DNA of 64,000 nucleotides from Oehlia diaphana (GCA_003833135.1 QZLH01000104.1:77599-141598); one strand, 5' to 3'. Positions 24,900 through 38,977 are shown, numbered from the stretch's first letter. The notes: generated by a model not told the origin, from the letters alone. Numbers and translations are program-made.

Positions 24900-25742
24900 T
24901 TTTTATCGGTATAGAAAAAGAATCGATTGAAAAAAAAGTAATACAAACATGTATGCATTGTACATCACGATATGATGCATATGCTTACTGTTTGACCTGC
25001 TTTAATTATAAATCGTAAAATCGTAAAATCGTAATTCTGGCAAAATTATTCAATCTTCATGTGATTATGCTTCTAAACCATTTAAAAAATATTATTTTCT
25101 TTCAATTCTCCTTATAACTTATAACAAGGCATAAAGCATAAAAGATCATCATTAAGTAAAACATAGATCGAAACACAAAAATAACCTATTGTGATAAATA
25201 CGAGATAATTGATTGTATTCATATGATCATATTTAGATCGATATAAACAGGTTTCTTTATTCTTATAAAAATTAATGATATCAGTAGATATTTTTTTACA
25301 AGTTTATTTATCCTTAAAGTAGTATTGTGGATTATTGATTGCTATATATGGAATGTAACCGGTTTATCATTGATAGTTTTTTAAGATTTCAAATATTTTC
25401 AATAAATTTACTAAGAAAAAAAACCGCCATTTTACACGTTATGCGAATCAATTCGATATCGATCACATCAGAAGGAAAAGTTAGATTAGAGAAGTTTGAG
25501 ATCGTCCATAAAAACAAAAAAAAAAGGTTTTGCTTTCACGAAAGTCTTTATATTGTGAGTTTATTTACTATAAAATTGTAATGCAACCATAATGTAGTAA
25601 AACGTTATGACTACATACTGATTGCATAAAATCTGATGTGCTTTGCCCCAATTATTGTGAAACATATCAAATGCTTTATATGAGATGTTCTTTATACATT
25701 TTTTTATTAGATTTTAACGATTTTTAACGTCATTAAACGAGC
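24900..25742. other. Divergent intergenic region PDA1/FBXO21-like
   Basis: 843 bp between two divergent genes, presumably with both promoters. An open frame at 25339-25581 has no family resemblance and AT-driven composition, so I do not call it a gene. Confidence 0.5.
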
Positions 25743-27970
25743 ATGGCACGAACCCAAATCCAAGCCTCTTGCCTTAAACATATTCTACTTCATTTAGAGG
25801 CAGAGGATGTTGCACGATGTGCACAAGTTTCAAGGTTATGGAGAGACGCCTGCTACGCGGATTCTTTATGGAAAGAATTTTGCGAACAAAGGTACTTTTT
25901 TTGTAAATCGTACATTACCTTTAACAAAATAAATTCGCTTTTCTATCTATTATGAGCTGAAATATTTTATAATTTTCCGTATAGATGGAAATACTGGAAG
26001 TCAAAGCCCAAGAAAGCAGATGGGTGGAGACAAGTTTTTCTCGCACGAATGGCAACTGATCGATGGGCGTTCGAAATTTTAGATGAATTAAGTGCCGGAG
26101 GTCCATTCTATTTGGCAAACATGAAAAAATTGAGGCAATTAGGAGATAATTGTCGTGATATGTTAATATGGGTTATGGATAACCCTAACGAGGTAATTGA
26201 TTGATATTTATTACTATTATATAAAAAAAAATATGTATTTTTTTTTCAAAAAACTGATCTGGCTAACAACGCGTAATTAATCAATTATTTTAGACGACCC
26301 TCACTCATTGTTACTTCGCAAAACGAGCTCTTCAGTTCATTCGTCGAAGTAGTGTCATTGAGAAATGGAAAGCATGGCGTAATTATGAGTTAAATGTCTC
26401 TAATTTGGAAGGGTTCGCATTAATGGCTTCATTTTACAATGAACGTTTCGACGTTGCAGATATAACCCGTGAAATTGATGAATTAGCTGCAGAATTTAAT
26501 GAAACTTGTAAAAAGGATCCTCCCGAATCTCAATTAGATAAATTTAGACGTCTGGCCGAATTTTTTGGGGAAAAATATCCATCCACTGCCTCCGTTTTAG
26601 ATATCGAAACCAGATTTTTGTATTTGGTTACCCCGCTTTTGGAGACAAAACAAAGCAAAGCTTGTTTAATGACCGTTTTGTTTCAAGAATTGGCGGGAAA
26701 GGTTGGGATAAATAATGTGGATGTTGTTTCTGATCGCGAAAAAATAACGTTTAGAAGGTATCATTTTGTTCGATATAGGGATTTTTATTCGTCAACTCCA
26801 CTATTGACGGATCATGATCATCAGGAGAACGAAGACGAAGAAGAAATGGATCATGATATTTATCATATTGATTTTAAGAAACATTCTGAGACAGGAGTGC
26901 TTACAATTGAACAGTTTGATAGGCACAGTTCAAAGTTTTATGGTTCTTACACACCAGAATATAAATATATTCCACAGCGAAGATTATTTAGACTGTTTTT
27001 GCAGGACTATTGGCAAAGCCTTACTGCAATTAGAGGATATAATCGAGATATAATTTATGGAACTGCACTACAGTTACATTTTATTAGGTCACCAGATCAT
27101 TTTAAATCACCCGATTTTTTAGAATTTTCACTTGGAGATATGTGTAGACTTATGAATTTTTGGTGGTCGTTTATCGCAGCGAGATATCGATACCCAGAAG
27201 ATTATGAATTAGGAAAAGCAGCAATATCTGATATTGAACTATATATATCCACAGGAACGATGCCCGAGCAAGGAATGTGGCGAAGATTAATTGAAAATGT
27301 GAAAGCTGATATTGAAGGTTTGGAAGAAGATGATCGTATCGATTGGGACTATGCTTCAGGTCAATCAATTCGGGGCCAACTAGGAAAAAAAGATCCTAAA
27401 TTCTTTATAGGCGACGTTGTTTGTTTTAAAAAATTTCATAGTTTAGGTGTGATATGTCGCTGGGATAGAAGTAAGTTTAAGTTTATTGGATTTATACGAA
27501 ATTTTGAATTTAAAATAGAAAATGAGAATATATCTTTTGATTGTTTTCCAGCTTACAATGCTGAAATTGCAGCAAATGTGGCTAAATTCGTATGGACGGT
27601 AATATAAATTCAAAATTATCGATATAAACAATCGTATAATATATTCTATAATTAAAAGTATTTGTTTCCTTAGGATGTTGAATCACCGCGAAATGAGCCT
27701 TTTTACGAAGTGTTGACCCACCGAGGCTCGTTTTTATACTGTGGGCAAAAAACATTAGTTATTGAACCATACGATTCAGAACGATTGTTAAGGATGGTGC
27801 CAGCAAGTGTGTATGGGGACCATATAGGAGATGAGGCAGACTGGGAACTAGCTAAGGCTCTTGGACCGGTAACAACTGAATTAGTGGGTTGTTATTTTGA
27901 ACGGTGGGATCCAGAAAGTTGTAAATATATTATGAATGAAGTTTCAGCAAAATGGTTTCCACATGGATGA
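25743..27970 (+). CDS. FBXO21: FBXO21-type F-box protein with SirB1-like and YccV-like domains
   Basis: 625-residue protein in five exons: 25743-25891, 25985-26192, 26294-27470, 27552-27598, 27674-27970. The N-terminal F-box (residues about 6-50) reads LKHILLHLEAEDVARCAQVS then RLWRDACYADSLWKEFCEQR. Residues about 190-420 resemble the transglutaminase-like SirB1 region (GFALMASFYNERFDVADITR, FRRLAEFFGEKYPS). The C-terminus is a YccV/HspQ-like domain: FFIGDVVCFKKFHSLGVICR, then NEPFYEVLTHRGSFLYCGQK. FBXO21-type proteins are substrate receptors of SCF ubiquitin ligases in animals; the substrate here is unknown. The 81-nt intron inside the YccV domain (27471-27551) has no stop and keeps frame. 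Removing it restores family spacing, so I removed it. Confidence 0.88.
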
Positions 27971-29286
27971 TACTTCATTTTATTTTATTTTTTTTTTATT
28001 ATTTATTATGGTATGTTTCAGAGATTCATTATCTTATTGTTGATCTTTTATTAAAGTTACAATATAAATATATATATATTTATATTTATCTTTTATTAGA
28101 TCTACTTGTTATTCGTGACGATTTTACATTGGAATAAAAGGCGAGAATGCGATTATATTTGGTATTTACGTTACATCGATTACTTGTAAACATGAGAAAT
28201 GATAATTTAAACAACGTACGAAATACAATGAATATTTATTGGTATTTATTTAGTATTCAAGTAGTAGAATGTTTAAGACAATTACGTATTTTAGCAGTAT
28301 TATTAGGCATTATCAATTAACTTAAATTCATTTTCAGATTATTAATCGTTATCCGATTTTATTGCCGTTTTTTTTTAGAATCAAAATTTTTTTTTTTTTG
28401 AATTTCGTAAAATTAATTAAAAATTAATTATCAGTCTTTGAATTCTTCCATAATCCATAAATATATTAAGATTACGCTAAAAAAAACAATGTTATGATTT
28501 TAAATTTACTCTGTAAATATACTTCCCCCTCCCCCCTTCGTTTATTCTGTATTAAATTTCCCATAGTTTAGAATCATCCATTATGTTTAATTTTTTTTTA
28601 TAAAAAAAAAAGTGAATTAATTAAATTTGAATAAATAAATTTTCATTAGAGAATAAGAACTTTTCAAAATTGAATTTTTTTTCCATTCAAAATTTTCAAT
28701 GTAACACATTATAATAGTGATATCCAATGAGAAGGATTCATTTGATTCTTTCTATAATATAAAAGAAGGAAATCTTAAAGAATATTCGATCACAAGTTTG
28801 ACAACTTAACTGTCAAACATTGAGGTAAATAAATAAAATGAAATCGGAAATTGAGAAACAAGTAACTCTTTTTTTTTAAAAAATAATTCTCATTTGCAAA
28901 AGTAGAATAAGTTACGGAAGAAGAAAAAATTGCTTAGCAAATTAGCCACGAAATTTAAATAGTTCCAACTTATAAACTGCGTGACGTTTGGGACGACTGG
29001 TACTGTAATTTAGAATTTCGTGAAACAAGCCTAAATCGGCCCATCTGCAGATGTAAGTTATCAATAATATAGCGTAGGAAGGACAAGTACACTTGATAGC
29101 TTAGACCCCTTTACATTTTACTTCATTAAAAAAAAAAAAAAGTTCTTACATCCGTAGTGAATAATACCTTTTCCTTCCTAGGTTTTATTTTCTTCCCTAT
29201 TTTTCAGTTCCTTTTGTCTCTGTTGGGTACTCAAATATATTTTCTTTTTGTTAGAGAAATTTATACAATATATATACCTAATAATT
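27971..29286. other. Intergenic region upstream of CDC42
   Basis: 1.3 kb of AT-rich DNA with T and A homopolymers. The segment from about 28900 to 29286 is less AT-rich and probably contains the CDC42 promoter and 5'-UTR. No coding sequence is visible. Confidence 0.5.
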
Positions 29287-30424
<1,138 letters not shown>

Positions 30425-31499
30425 ACTTAGATGAATAATTAATTTTATTTTTGTTATGTAATTGACCTATTTTATTATCCCTTATAACTTTTATTGATTT
30501 ATATTTTTATTTTATAATCAAATTGTTCGTTTTATTAAATAAATATATTCCCACCCAATTCACATTCACATATCAAATACATATGTAGTTCTTTTGTTTT
30601 CATTTTTATTATTGGTCGAAATTATTGTGTAGAGTATTTGATTTGATTTATAGTTATACGTCTTTATTAGGTTATTCTTTACTTTTTACTCCATTTAAAT
30701 TAGTCGTTCTTCCGGTTACTTTATTAAATTTGTATCCCTTCAAAAAATTCGTATATTAAAAACCTAATGTAAAATAACAGTTAGATCACGTGAGGTTGTA
30801 TTAAACCAGACTCCTTACTAAATTTAGTGGATTGGCAATACCAAATTCGCCAATCTGAAACGAATTAATTTTTTCGTACAAATTATTTTTTTAGTTTGTG
30901 TAAAGTGATGCAATTTATTCAAATTTGTAATGGTCCAAGTATTAAATGACAAAATTTTATTTTTAACCCCATACTAAAAATAATTGTCAATTACACGGAA
31001 TATTCGTCAACGTCTAAAATATGCTCTCTACCGCCTCTTTTCTAATAAGTAATAGTCTAAGCCTTAAATCTTTTCGCTATTTTTTTTCCTCTAAATATTT
31101 CCGATCTGAGCTATGATAAAATTTAACATTATCAAGTTCTTTTTTGCGGAGATAAAAAATTTCCAATTTGAACTTTGACGTTCCAATTGAAATATTTACT
31201 TAACTCGAGAAAGTAATTCTTATGCACTTGTGATATTGATCTTTAAGCAATATTTTTCACCCCAACTGTGTGCCACCACTAATTGCAACCTCTTTTGGCT
31301 GATGTTTGCCAGCATGAACCCGGGATAGTTGTTTCGATACACATGATCATGTCTAAATGTCATGGCGATTGCTGGCCAAAAAGTCTAGTGTTTTTCATTA
31401 AATTAATTATTAGCTTTTGATAACATCAATAAATGGAACTATATAAGTAAATAATCAACTACCTTGATGCTAAATGGAGTATCGCTGGATGTTTATAGT
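30425..31499. other. Intergenic region downstream of CDC42
   Basis: 1.1 kb with the CDC42 3' flank and mixed-composition DNA. No family-recognisable coding sequence; the base composition becomes less AT-rich toward 31.3 kb, just before the exon chain that follows. Confidence 0.45.
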
Positions 31500-31510
31500 T
31501 TGTACAATAT

Positions 31511-33730
31511 CAGATATCCAAAATCCAATGTCCTGACTGCCAGTATGATGAATTCGCAACAACTATAAAAGGTACAATCAAAATTCGTAAGCATTATTTG
31601 TAAATGTCAAGCGGAAACCAGGAAGTCTCGATTGTTCATAGTAATGAAAGTTTATCTGTTCAATGAAACCAAGCAGAAATCCCTGAAGAAATAGTAGAAT
31701 CAATTAATGCAACTCATCCTAGAAATTTTTTCTCCGTTATCTGAATTCGCCACAGTCACGTGATACTGGTGTATCTTTAAAAACGTGCAATACGCGTGGA
31801 TCGCGACTTTTAACGACCGGACATTTTGAATTTAATTGCAGCGAGACCGTAAAAAATTTTCATAATTATTTCAAGGTGGAAGGCCTATGCTTGGTGTATT
31901 CAAGATTACATTGAGTGGGACTGAGACGGAGCTTGACTTCGTTCAGGCCTTTACTCTTTTTACTGAATCAACTCTGCTAGTCAGAGCTTTCTATACTGAT
32001 TGGTTAAATATGTAGTATTATCGCTATCTTTTTGTTGGAGTAGTACATAGCATTTGAATCCTTATACAACCAAAACTTGAATTATTACAGTCTGATTCTG
32101 GACAAGCAATAATAGAAGTATGTTGCAATGTCTTTTCCAAGGTCCTTGCAGCCAAAACAGTGCATAGGTAAACAGCTGTTCAAAACACCGTTGATATGTA
32201 TACATTCGCTTCTTTTTCGAACATAATGCTCAGCACATTATAACCCTGCAGGGACACGTTATACCTTAATGAAACCAGTGCCTTTCAGAATCATTGCAAC
32301 CAGGGTCTCTAGGAACTTCAGAGACTTCAAGGTCTATATCACCTGGAGGAACTTTAGGGACTTCAAGAACTCCGCGAACTTCACAAACTCCACCGCAAAC
32401 TATTCGGGATCTAACACCATTGTTGGATACGCCTTACAAGAGATCCTTTGAGAAAGGGGAATTTCAACGGTAAGTTTCAAATTTCTGCTTCTATGTATCG
32501 TTTTCACGAAACAGGTGACATCTTGACACTTTTTCGTGTGATAGATATATCCAAGACAATTGAGGATTTATCAGAGGAAATAGGAGAAGAATTCGCCAAG
32601 AAATTGTCATCTGTGCGAGATATTAACCCTGAAATGTGGACACCTACGTTAGAGATTACATTGACACCGTCCTTGAATGAAATAAAGAAAATTCTCGAGA
32701 TAAAGTTCAGGACAAAGTATTGGACGTTGAGAGAACCTTTTTCAATTATTATTGTAAAAAAAATTTAATCGATTTGTAGGTAGACATCAATATCTATTAG
32801 TTTTTCCATAAAAAGAGATACTGACAACTGCTTTCCTCTTAGTTACCACCTCGTGTTCGTTTATCCTATAATAAGCAGAAAAATTGGCGAGCGCAAACAC
32901 ATAGTGTATCAAGTTTCTTCATTATTCAAGTTCTATGAGAGAACGTTCTCTTTAATTGAATTCGATTGGATCGAATCGCATGCCCACGTCGCGGAAATTA
33001 TGAAGTCTTCTACGAATTCTGGAATTGTTTGAGTAGACACTAAGGGAACGAGAATATTCGATGGCTTTGATATATTTCATATGTCCTCCATGTAATGCAA
33101 CCGAGAATATGAGTGATGTAAAGAAAACCATGCAAACAGGTATTTCAAACCTAATCGCAATACTACCAAGTCTTGCTACAAAAATTAGGGTGTATAGTAT
33201 CCAGTCAATCAGTGAGTAAATGCATGATTTATACTTAATGTGTTAGTGATTGCATTTTCTCATACAATGTTCCTATTTTTCTCAGATTCTCGATTAACTC
33301 TATATTCGTTAAGCATGCTTTCTGATGGCCGTTTCCTTGTAACTGAACTTGGCACTGCCGTTATGCCTTTTAGCTTTAATGGTCGAAGTCAATACAAAGC
33401 TATCATTAGAATGATGTCTACCTTCCATGTACGGTTGTTAATAATCATGCTTTTATTTTTCCGATATATTCATTCGTATAGTGGTATCTTGTGTAGGAGT
33501 AAATCATAAAACAAGAGAATTTATAATTAGTTTGTACTTAGTCCAAAGGAGACGATAGTGCGTCGTGTATTGAAGATTCCCGAATTGGAATGATACTGAA
33601 TTGTCATTTTTTTTTCTTTTTTTTATACCAAATTATCTGTTGTGTATTTTTTTGCTTTTCAAAAAAGTTGCAATGCTTAATACATTTTTGGGAGAAATTA
33701 CGTTAATATGATTGCATCCCGAAAATCTGA
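31511..33730 (+). pseudogene. Unrecognised multi-exon gene or gene relic
   Basis: This stretch is less AT-rich than its surroundings and holds several coding-like segments with good splice sites, but I could not join them into one protein. Pieces: about 31511-31570, ISKIQCPDCQYDEFATTIK with a CxxC pair before a GT donor; about 31876-32013, reading FKITLSGTETELDFVQAFTL; 32091-32167, SDSGQAIIEVCCNVFSKVLA after TTACAG; about 32289-32469, a Ser/Thr/Pro linker ending LDTPYKRSFEKGEFQR at a GTAAGT donor; 32546-32768, KTIEDLSEEIGEEFAKKL; and 33061-33209 plus 33285-33430, joined in frame by GTGAGT...TTTTCTCAG and reading SDGRFLVTELGTAVMPFSFN. I recognise no family. In-frame stops between some pieces suggest decay or missed exons. 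It could be one lineage-specific gene, two genes, or a mobile-element relic. Confidence 0.35.
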
Positions 33731-35064
33731 TCAATGGCCACTCCATAATTTAATAAAGAATTTAATGTTATGCTTAATATTATCACATGAACTTTAAGAT
33801 TTTAGATGTCTATGATCTATGATATGTAGTAGATGCCGTGTTATTTTTTTTACTTTCCATGCCGGTCATCAATAATGACGGGGACTTCCTCAATGCAGTC
33901 TGTTTGCCGGTTGTCGACAGATGCGTCATCAGGACGATCAGGAAGGCAACTTGGTGGTGATTAACGTCCTCTGATTAACTGGGCCTTTTGTCATATGTTT
34001 GCGCTTACACTATTTTATTGTTAAAATTACTAGTAGAGAGACTACATAATCAAGAAAGGGAGAGGTATATATTGAATTGCCGAAGTAACTTCAAAATTGT
34101 ATAAGATTATTTAGTATCAAGACGCGAACAAAGAAAAAAACGAAAGTGAAATTTTTTTTTCTGGCCTTTGTCATTGATTTTTGTGACACTTAAGGATTCA
34201 CATATTTAAATATCTTGTATAACACATTTGTTTAGATAAAGCTGAAAACAAAATCAAAAACTAAAGGTATGAGTATAGATAATATACATAGTATATCCGA
34301 CAGAACGATACTATGTTGGAAAGTGGTACTATGAATAAAAGAAATGTGGTTCTTGAGAATAATGAGGATTCAAAAGAAGAAAATAGTGAGCTATACAATG
34401 AACTTATATACGAAAATTGTTACACTATTATCAAAACATTCTTTTATTAATTATTCAATGAATGATATAACGTTTTGCCAATTCTTGGTAAATTATGAAC
34501 TATCAACGGGCACAACTAAATTTATTTCAAACAAACTAATAAATTTATAATGATATATGTAATTTATAAAAAGCTTTACCAGCTGAGTAAGTGAAATAAC
34601 AATTATATTTATAAACCAAGAGAAAACGATGATATTTTATGATGCCCAATTAAACTCAACAAAATATAATGTATGAGACCAATTATAATTACCAAATAAA
34701 ATATTTTCCATCGTAAGTGGTTGGATCATAAAATGTCTCACAAATTTAATTACACTCAAGATAGAAAGAATGTTTCCCTATTCTTAGATAATACATTATT
34801 TACACATTAGGTAGGTCAAAGAATTACTAATAAAAGAGGTATATGTGTCAAATTATTATAAAAAGAGTCTACTTTAACGTTCAATAAAATAGCATTGATT
34901 GCTCTTCGTATTCGCTCATTTAATTGCCACAAACCGATGAAGACATTTTCAAAGAAACAAAATGAAAAAAATGAAAAAAAAGTTTAATACAGTCGTATAT
35001 TAAAAAATTAAATGAATAAATATTTTGTTTAACCAATTAAAGAAAAATATTGTTCCTTTTTAGG
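33731..35064. other. Intergenic region with no recognised gene
   Basis: 1.3 kb without a recognisable protein. A 39-codon open frame at 34331-34450 (ATG...TAA) has a Glu/Asn-rich product but no partner exon. Nothing else stands out. Confidence 0.4.
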
Positions 35065-35579
35065 TCAATTCAATAATTAAACGAGGTATGTCGGAAGGGA
35101 ACCATTTGCCCAGAAGCTTTGCGAGAATAAATAAACTGCTCCCTCAATACAATCCAAAACAAATACGCAATCGGTATGTCAGAAAACTTTTTTTTTTGAA
35201 AAAAAAATCCGTATTTAATTTTTTCTTAATCAACCAATTTTTCAGTTGGAGAGAAAGCTTGATCCAAATCATAATATCTTTTAATATCTAAATATCTCAA
35301 TTTTAATTTATTAAACTCTACTTTCATAACTTCTTCTGTATAATAAATAGTCTGTCATGAACCTTTAAGCGAACGCGAAAAACAATTTATTATTCAATGG
35401 ATTTCAATCAGTAGGATGAAACAAAAAAACAATAGGATTTCCTGGGTTTGTTTACGTCATGATTTGGAGACCAAGTTTATAAAACTCGAACGGAAAATGT
35501 ACTTAAGAATTATTGGTACTATCGACAAAGACGGTTAGGAGAAACAGAAGAAGTATTGATTGAAATTATAAACCAGTAA
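35065..35579 (+). pseudogene. Myb/SANT-like gene relic with frameshifts
   Basis: After an acceptor at 35063-35064, the frame reads IIKRGMSEGNHLPRSFARIN and KLLPQYNPKQIRNRW, a SANT/Myb third-helix pattern, with a GTATGT...TTTTCAG intron (35174-35245) splitting the Arg before the Trp. Just after W-R-E the frame breaks: LDPNHN continues in another frame. A second repeat follows at about 35361-35480 (EREKQFIIQWIS, then NRISWVCLRHDLETKFIKLE), and a further shift puts VLKNYWYYRQRRLGETEEVL in a third frame before a TAA at 35577-35579. Proteins with this Myb layout are abundant in glomeromycete genomes (family knowledge). At least two frameshifts make this a decayed copy unless the assembly is wrong. 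Confidence 0.6.
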
Positions 35580-36420
35580 TTTTGTAATCACGCAACACAA
35601 TTTAAATTTGTAGTTAGTTCATTTTTGTTTATAATTTATTGCATCTATTTATATATTAGATAGGAATCTTAGAATTAAGCCTTAGCTAAGTGGCATAATG
35701 GGTTCGTCCTGCTATTTTTTTCATAAATGTATAAGTTTATTGTAATTTAATTTAATAAAGCGTTCCATTTAGAGAGACCGTTGAAAATTGATTATTCTTA
35801 TATGCACATTATTCGTAATTATATATAAAAGTAAAATAATATTGCGCCAACTGCGTAGATAATCCAGCAAACTAAATAGAAATATATTTGTTATCATGTC
35901 CAGAATCGTATAAATTTAATAAATATTGTAAATCATTTAAATTATTTTTAAAAATTATCTTGGCCGTATAGGCTGTTGAATATTAAATATATGAATCATA
36001 AATATTTAATATTTCCCATTTTGTAGTTTTAACCCTTAAAATCTCGTCAGCAAGATGGACCGATCTACTAGACCTTTTCATTATACAATGAAGAAGTGAT
36101 AAGGTACATCAGTACTTGATTAAGTATCCTTCTAAATATAATCTGATTTTAAAATATATATGTATACTATTATTACTATAAATTGATTTTTTTTTTGTTT
36201 TATCTAGTTTTTCAAGCGTGGATTGTACCATGTGCTAAACTAGAATGCCTTTTAGCGGGCCTGCCTAGATAAGCGTTAAAATCGGGTTATTCGATGAAGT
36301 TCGCTAATAAAGAGTTCATTTTAAACTAAACAGTAGATTTCCTCCGATTCTTGATTATCTTTGAACTTCACGATTAGTAGAAAATGAAGGATTATCTCGA
36401 TTATCTCGATGAATCTGGTA
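35580..36420. other. AT-rich intergenic region
   Basis: 0.8 kb without coding signal. A short stretch near 35685-35718 superficially resembles part of a tRNA but no cloverleaf can be formed around it. Confidence 0.4.
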
Positions 36421-36557
36421 TACAGTCAGAACTCGGTATAACAGCTATGCAATATAACGAATTTCATGATAAAGAGATTTTATTTTTATATATGAATATA
36501 TAAAATCGATATATCAAATTATAAATTCAGTGAACTGGAGGGTGAGATCTGGCTGTA
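36421..36557. mobile_element. Short MITE with pogo/Tigger-like ends
   Basis: TA-CAGTCAGAACTC at the left and GAGATCTGGCTG-TA at the right form imperfect terminal inverted repeats (10 of 12 matching), each flanked by TA, the target duplication of Tc1/mariner/pogo elements. The interior has CGGTATAAC and AATATAACGAA motifs typical of Tigger-like ends. It is about 133 bp and has no coding capacity. Confidence 0.55.
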
Positions 36558-38289
36558 TGTGTCTATGTGTCTTTGAGTAATTTTATATATTCTTTGTTTC
36601 CATTTTAATTCATGTAATACTTTATATTATTCATAATTTAATAACTTAACAACACCTGCTCTTTTAATAGCGATGAGAACACCGCTTCTTAATTTGGGCA
36701 TAACTTCCCATTACTTATTATACCAAATTAAACAATGAGATGCTCATTTAAAAAAGTAATTTCAAATAGACATTAGTTTTATTTTATCACACAAAATGAC
36801 CTCCATTACATTCTAAATATCATTCTACATTTCACTTTTTTTAATTTTCATTAAGAAAACCTTAGAATACATGTATTTTTCACTAACTAATTATTTTAGA
36901 TTATTTGAACTTTTTATTATAATAAAGATATAAATTAACAACTTCCATAATGTTTGAGATAATATAAGATTTTTTTTTAATAAGTTTTTCTTGCCTCAAA
37001 TCCTGATGAGAATTTGGATTCAAAGTAAACATATTAAGAAAATGGCAATACAGAAAAAAGAAAAAAAAAATATAACAGTTTCTTCAGAAAGTAGTAAAAA
37101 TAACTTTGAAAATAGTATAGTTATCGATAGTAAAGTTACAATTATTGCATGCAATCAAATTGAATTATATGTTAATGCAAATCAGAAATAGATTATTTGC
37201 AAAATAAAAGAATGTCATAACTTTATTATAAAGTTTATATTAAAAAACTAATCACTATAATTTTTGCCAGAATCTGTATAATATTATATTTATTACTTAT
37301 TTTTGATGAATCTGATAATATAAAAAGAATATAAATAAATTACTATGCCAAATTTTTCCAGTTTCAATAAGATTAATTTTAAAGTAAATTTATAATATAA
37401 GATAAAAAATCTACAAATTTTTTTTATAATTAAAAATAATTATTATTGAAAGTCTTTTATTCTATTTTATTTAATTTATTAATTTATATTATTTTTTAAT
37501 ATAAATTTAAAAATACAATAATAGCAAAATATATAAAAAATTAATATAAAAATAACTAATAAAATAAATAATAAAAATAATTAATAATATTATTATAAGT
37601 ATTGCATAATAATTAAATAATTTTCTTTTTTTTAAGAGTTAGCATACATTTACTTAATAAATAGTAAAGGATATATAATATTACTAATAAAAATTTTCAA
37701 ATAAGTCAGTCTAACTATATTTTATAAAATATACTATGATAATGAAATATTAACTAAAATAATATAATGATAAAATAGTAATATAATAAAAATAAATAGA
37801 ATAAAGTAGAATAAAAACATTTTGATATATTAAATATATTTTAATAGTATTTTAAAATTATTACAAAATCATTTTAAAAAATTTGCTATTTTTAGTAAAG
37901 TATAATAATTTTCATCTACCACTTTCTGCTTCTTTTTTTTTATATATATTTTGATCAATTTACTAATATGATTTTCTATAAAAAGTCTTTATATTTAAAA
38001 AATACTTAAAATTTTATTAAAATATACTTAAAATAAGTATTAATTTTAATTTGCATTACATTAATATACTTACAATGTATCTAAAATACTCTTGAAATAT
38101 ACTTTTAATATACTTGTTTTTAATTAAATACTTAAATTATACTTAAAATATACTTAAACTAGAATTTAAGTACAATATAAATGTATTTTTATATATTTAA
38201 AATATTCTTAAAATATGTTTAAAATTCAATTTAAATATATTTTAAGTATTTGGTCAAAAAACAAGTACATTAAACACAAGTTAAAATGT
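36558..38289. other. Extremely AT-rich desert with AATATACTTAAA-type minisatellite
   Basis: 1.7 kb made almost only of A and T. Between about 37990 and 38250 a degenerate short motif around AATATACTTAAA recurs many times on both strands. A 66-codon open frame at 36991-37191 has no recognisable product and is not called. Confidence 0.55.
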
Positions 38290-38717
38290 AAAAAATCAGG
38301 CATCAATCAGTCACTAATTAGGCAGTTTGCTAACTTTTGATCTAGTAATTAGAAAAGAATGAAATATAGTTCATTGGAATTGTTTCAACAAAATGAATCT
38401 AATGATAGTAAAATTGTATTTTTAAAATTAATAGTTAATAAGAAATTAAATAAAATATAAATAATATATTTTTATTTTTATATTTTACTTAATATCTCAT
38501 CAAGTATTAATCCTAGAAATACAATTTTACTACCATTAAATTCGACTTATTGAGACGATTCCAATGAACTATATTTCATTCTTTTCTGATTATTGGATTA
38601 AAAATTAGCAAACTGCCTGATTGGTGACGATATTTGAAAAAAATACCAATTAGTCACCAATTGGTCACCAATCAGCTGATTGGTGTCCAATTGGTGACTG
38701 ATTGATGCCTGATTTTT
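38290..38717. mobile_element. Hairpin-type MITE (long inverted repeat, about 430 bp)
   Basis: The left arm (38290-38413, starting AAAAAATCAGGCATCAATCA) is nearly the reverse complement of the right arm (38514-38717, ending TGATTGATGCCTGATTTTTC). Arms of about 125 bp match with few differences around an AT-rich loop. The right arm has an extra block of about 75 bp, built from CACCAATTGG-like units including the 20-bp palindrome CACCAATCAGCTGATTGGTG. No coding capacity: a non-autonomous foldback element. Confidence 0.75.
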
Positions 38718-38977
38718 CACTTTTTGACCTGTGAAAAATATATTTAATTTTAAGTATAAAAACTTTTATAGGATTTTGTTATTATTTTATAATTGTATTG
38801 TATCAAATATCTTAAAATTATCCTATATTTACTAATTGGTTGCCAGTGATTTTTTTGATAATATATTTATGCCTGTAATTTTTCAGATGATATATTCATG
38901 CTCACGTATTTTTATAGTTTATTTATACCTCTCCCATTCTCTCCCATCACTGGATGTTAGTCTTCATGAGATAAAAG

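Noticed and set aside
25339..25581. 80-codon plus-strand frame between PDA1 and the FBXO21-like gene
   Set aside because: No family resemblance, no partner exon, AT-driven composition.
35685..35718. tRNA-like string (TTAGCTAAGTGGC...GGGTTCG)
   Set aside because: The D-arm-like and T-arm-like parts are far too close together and no acceptor or anticodon stem can be drawn.
36991..37191. 66-codon plus-strand frame in the AT-rich desert
   Set aside because: Lys/Asn/Ile composition is that expected from AT-rich non-coding DNA.
37661..37680. AAAGGATAT on the plus strand as a second U12 donor on the minus strand
   Set aside because: It lies in an AT-rich desert with no exon on either side.
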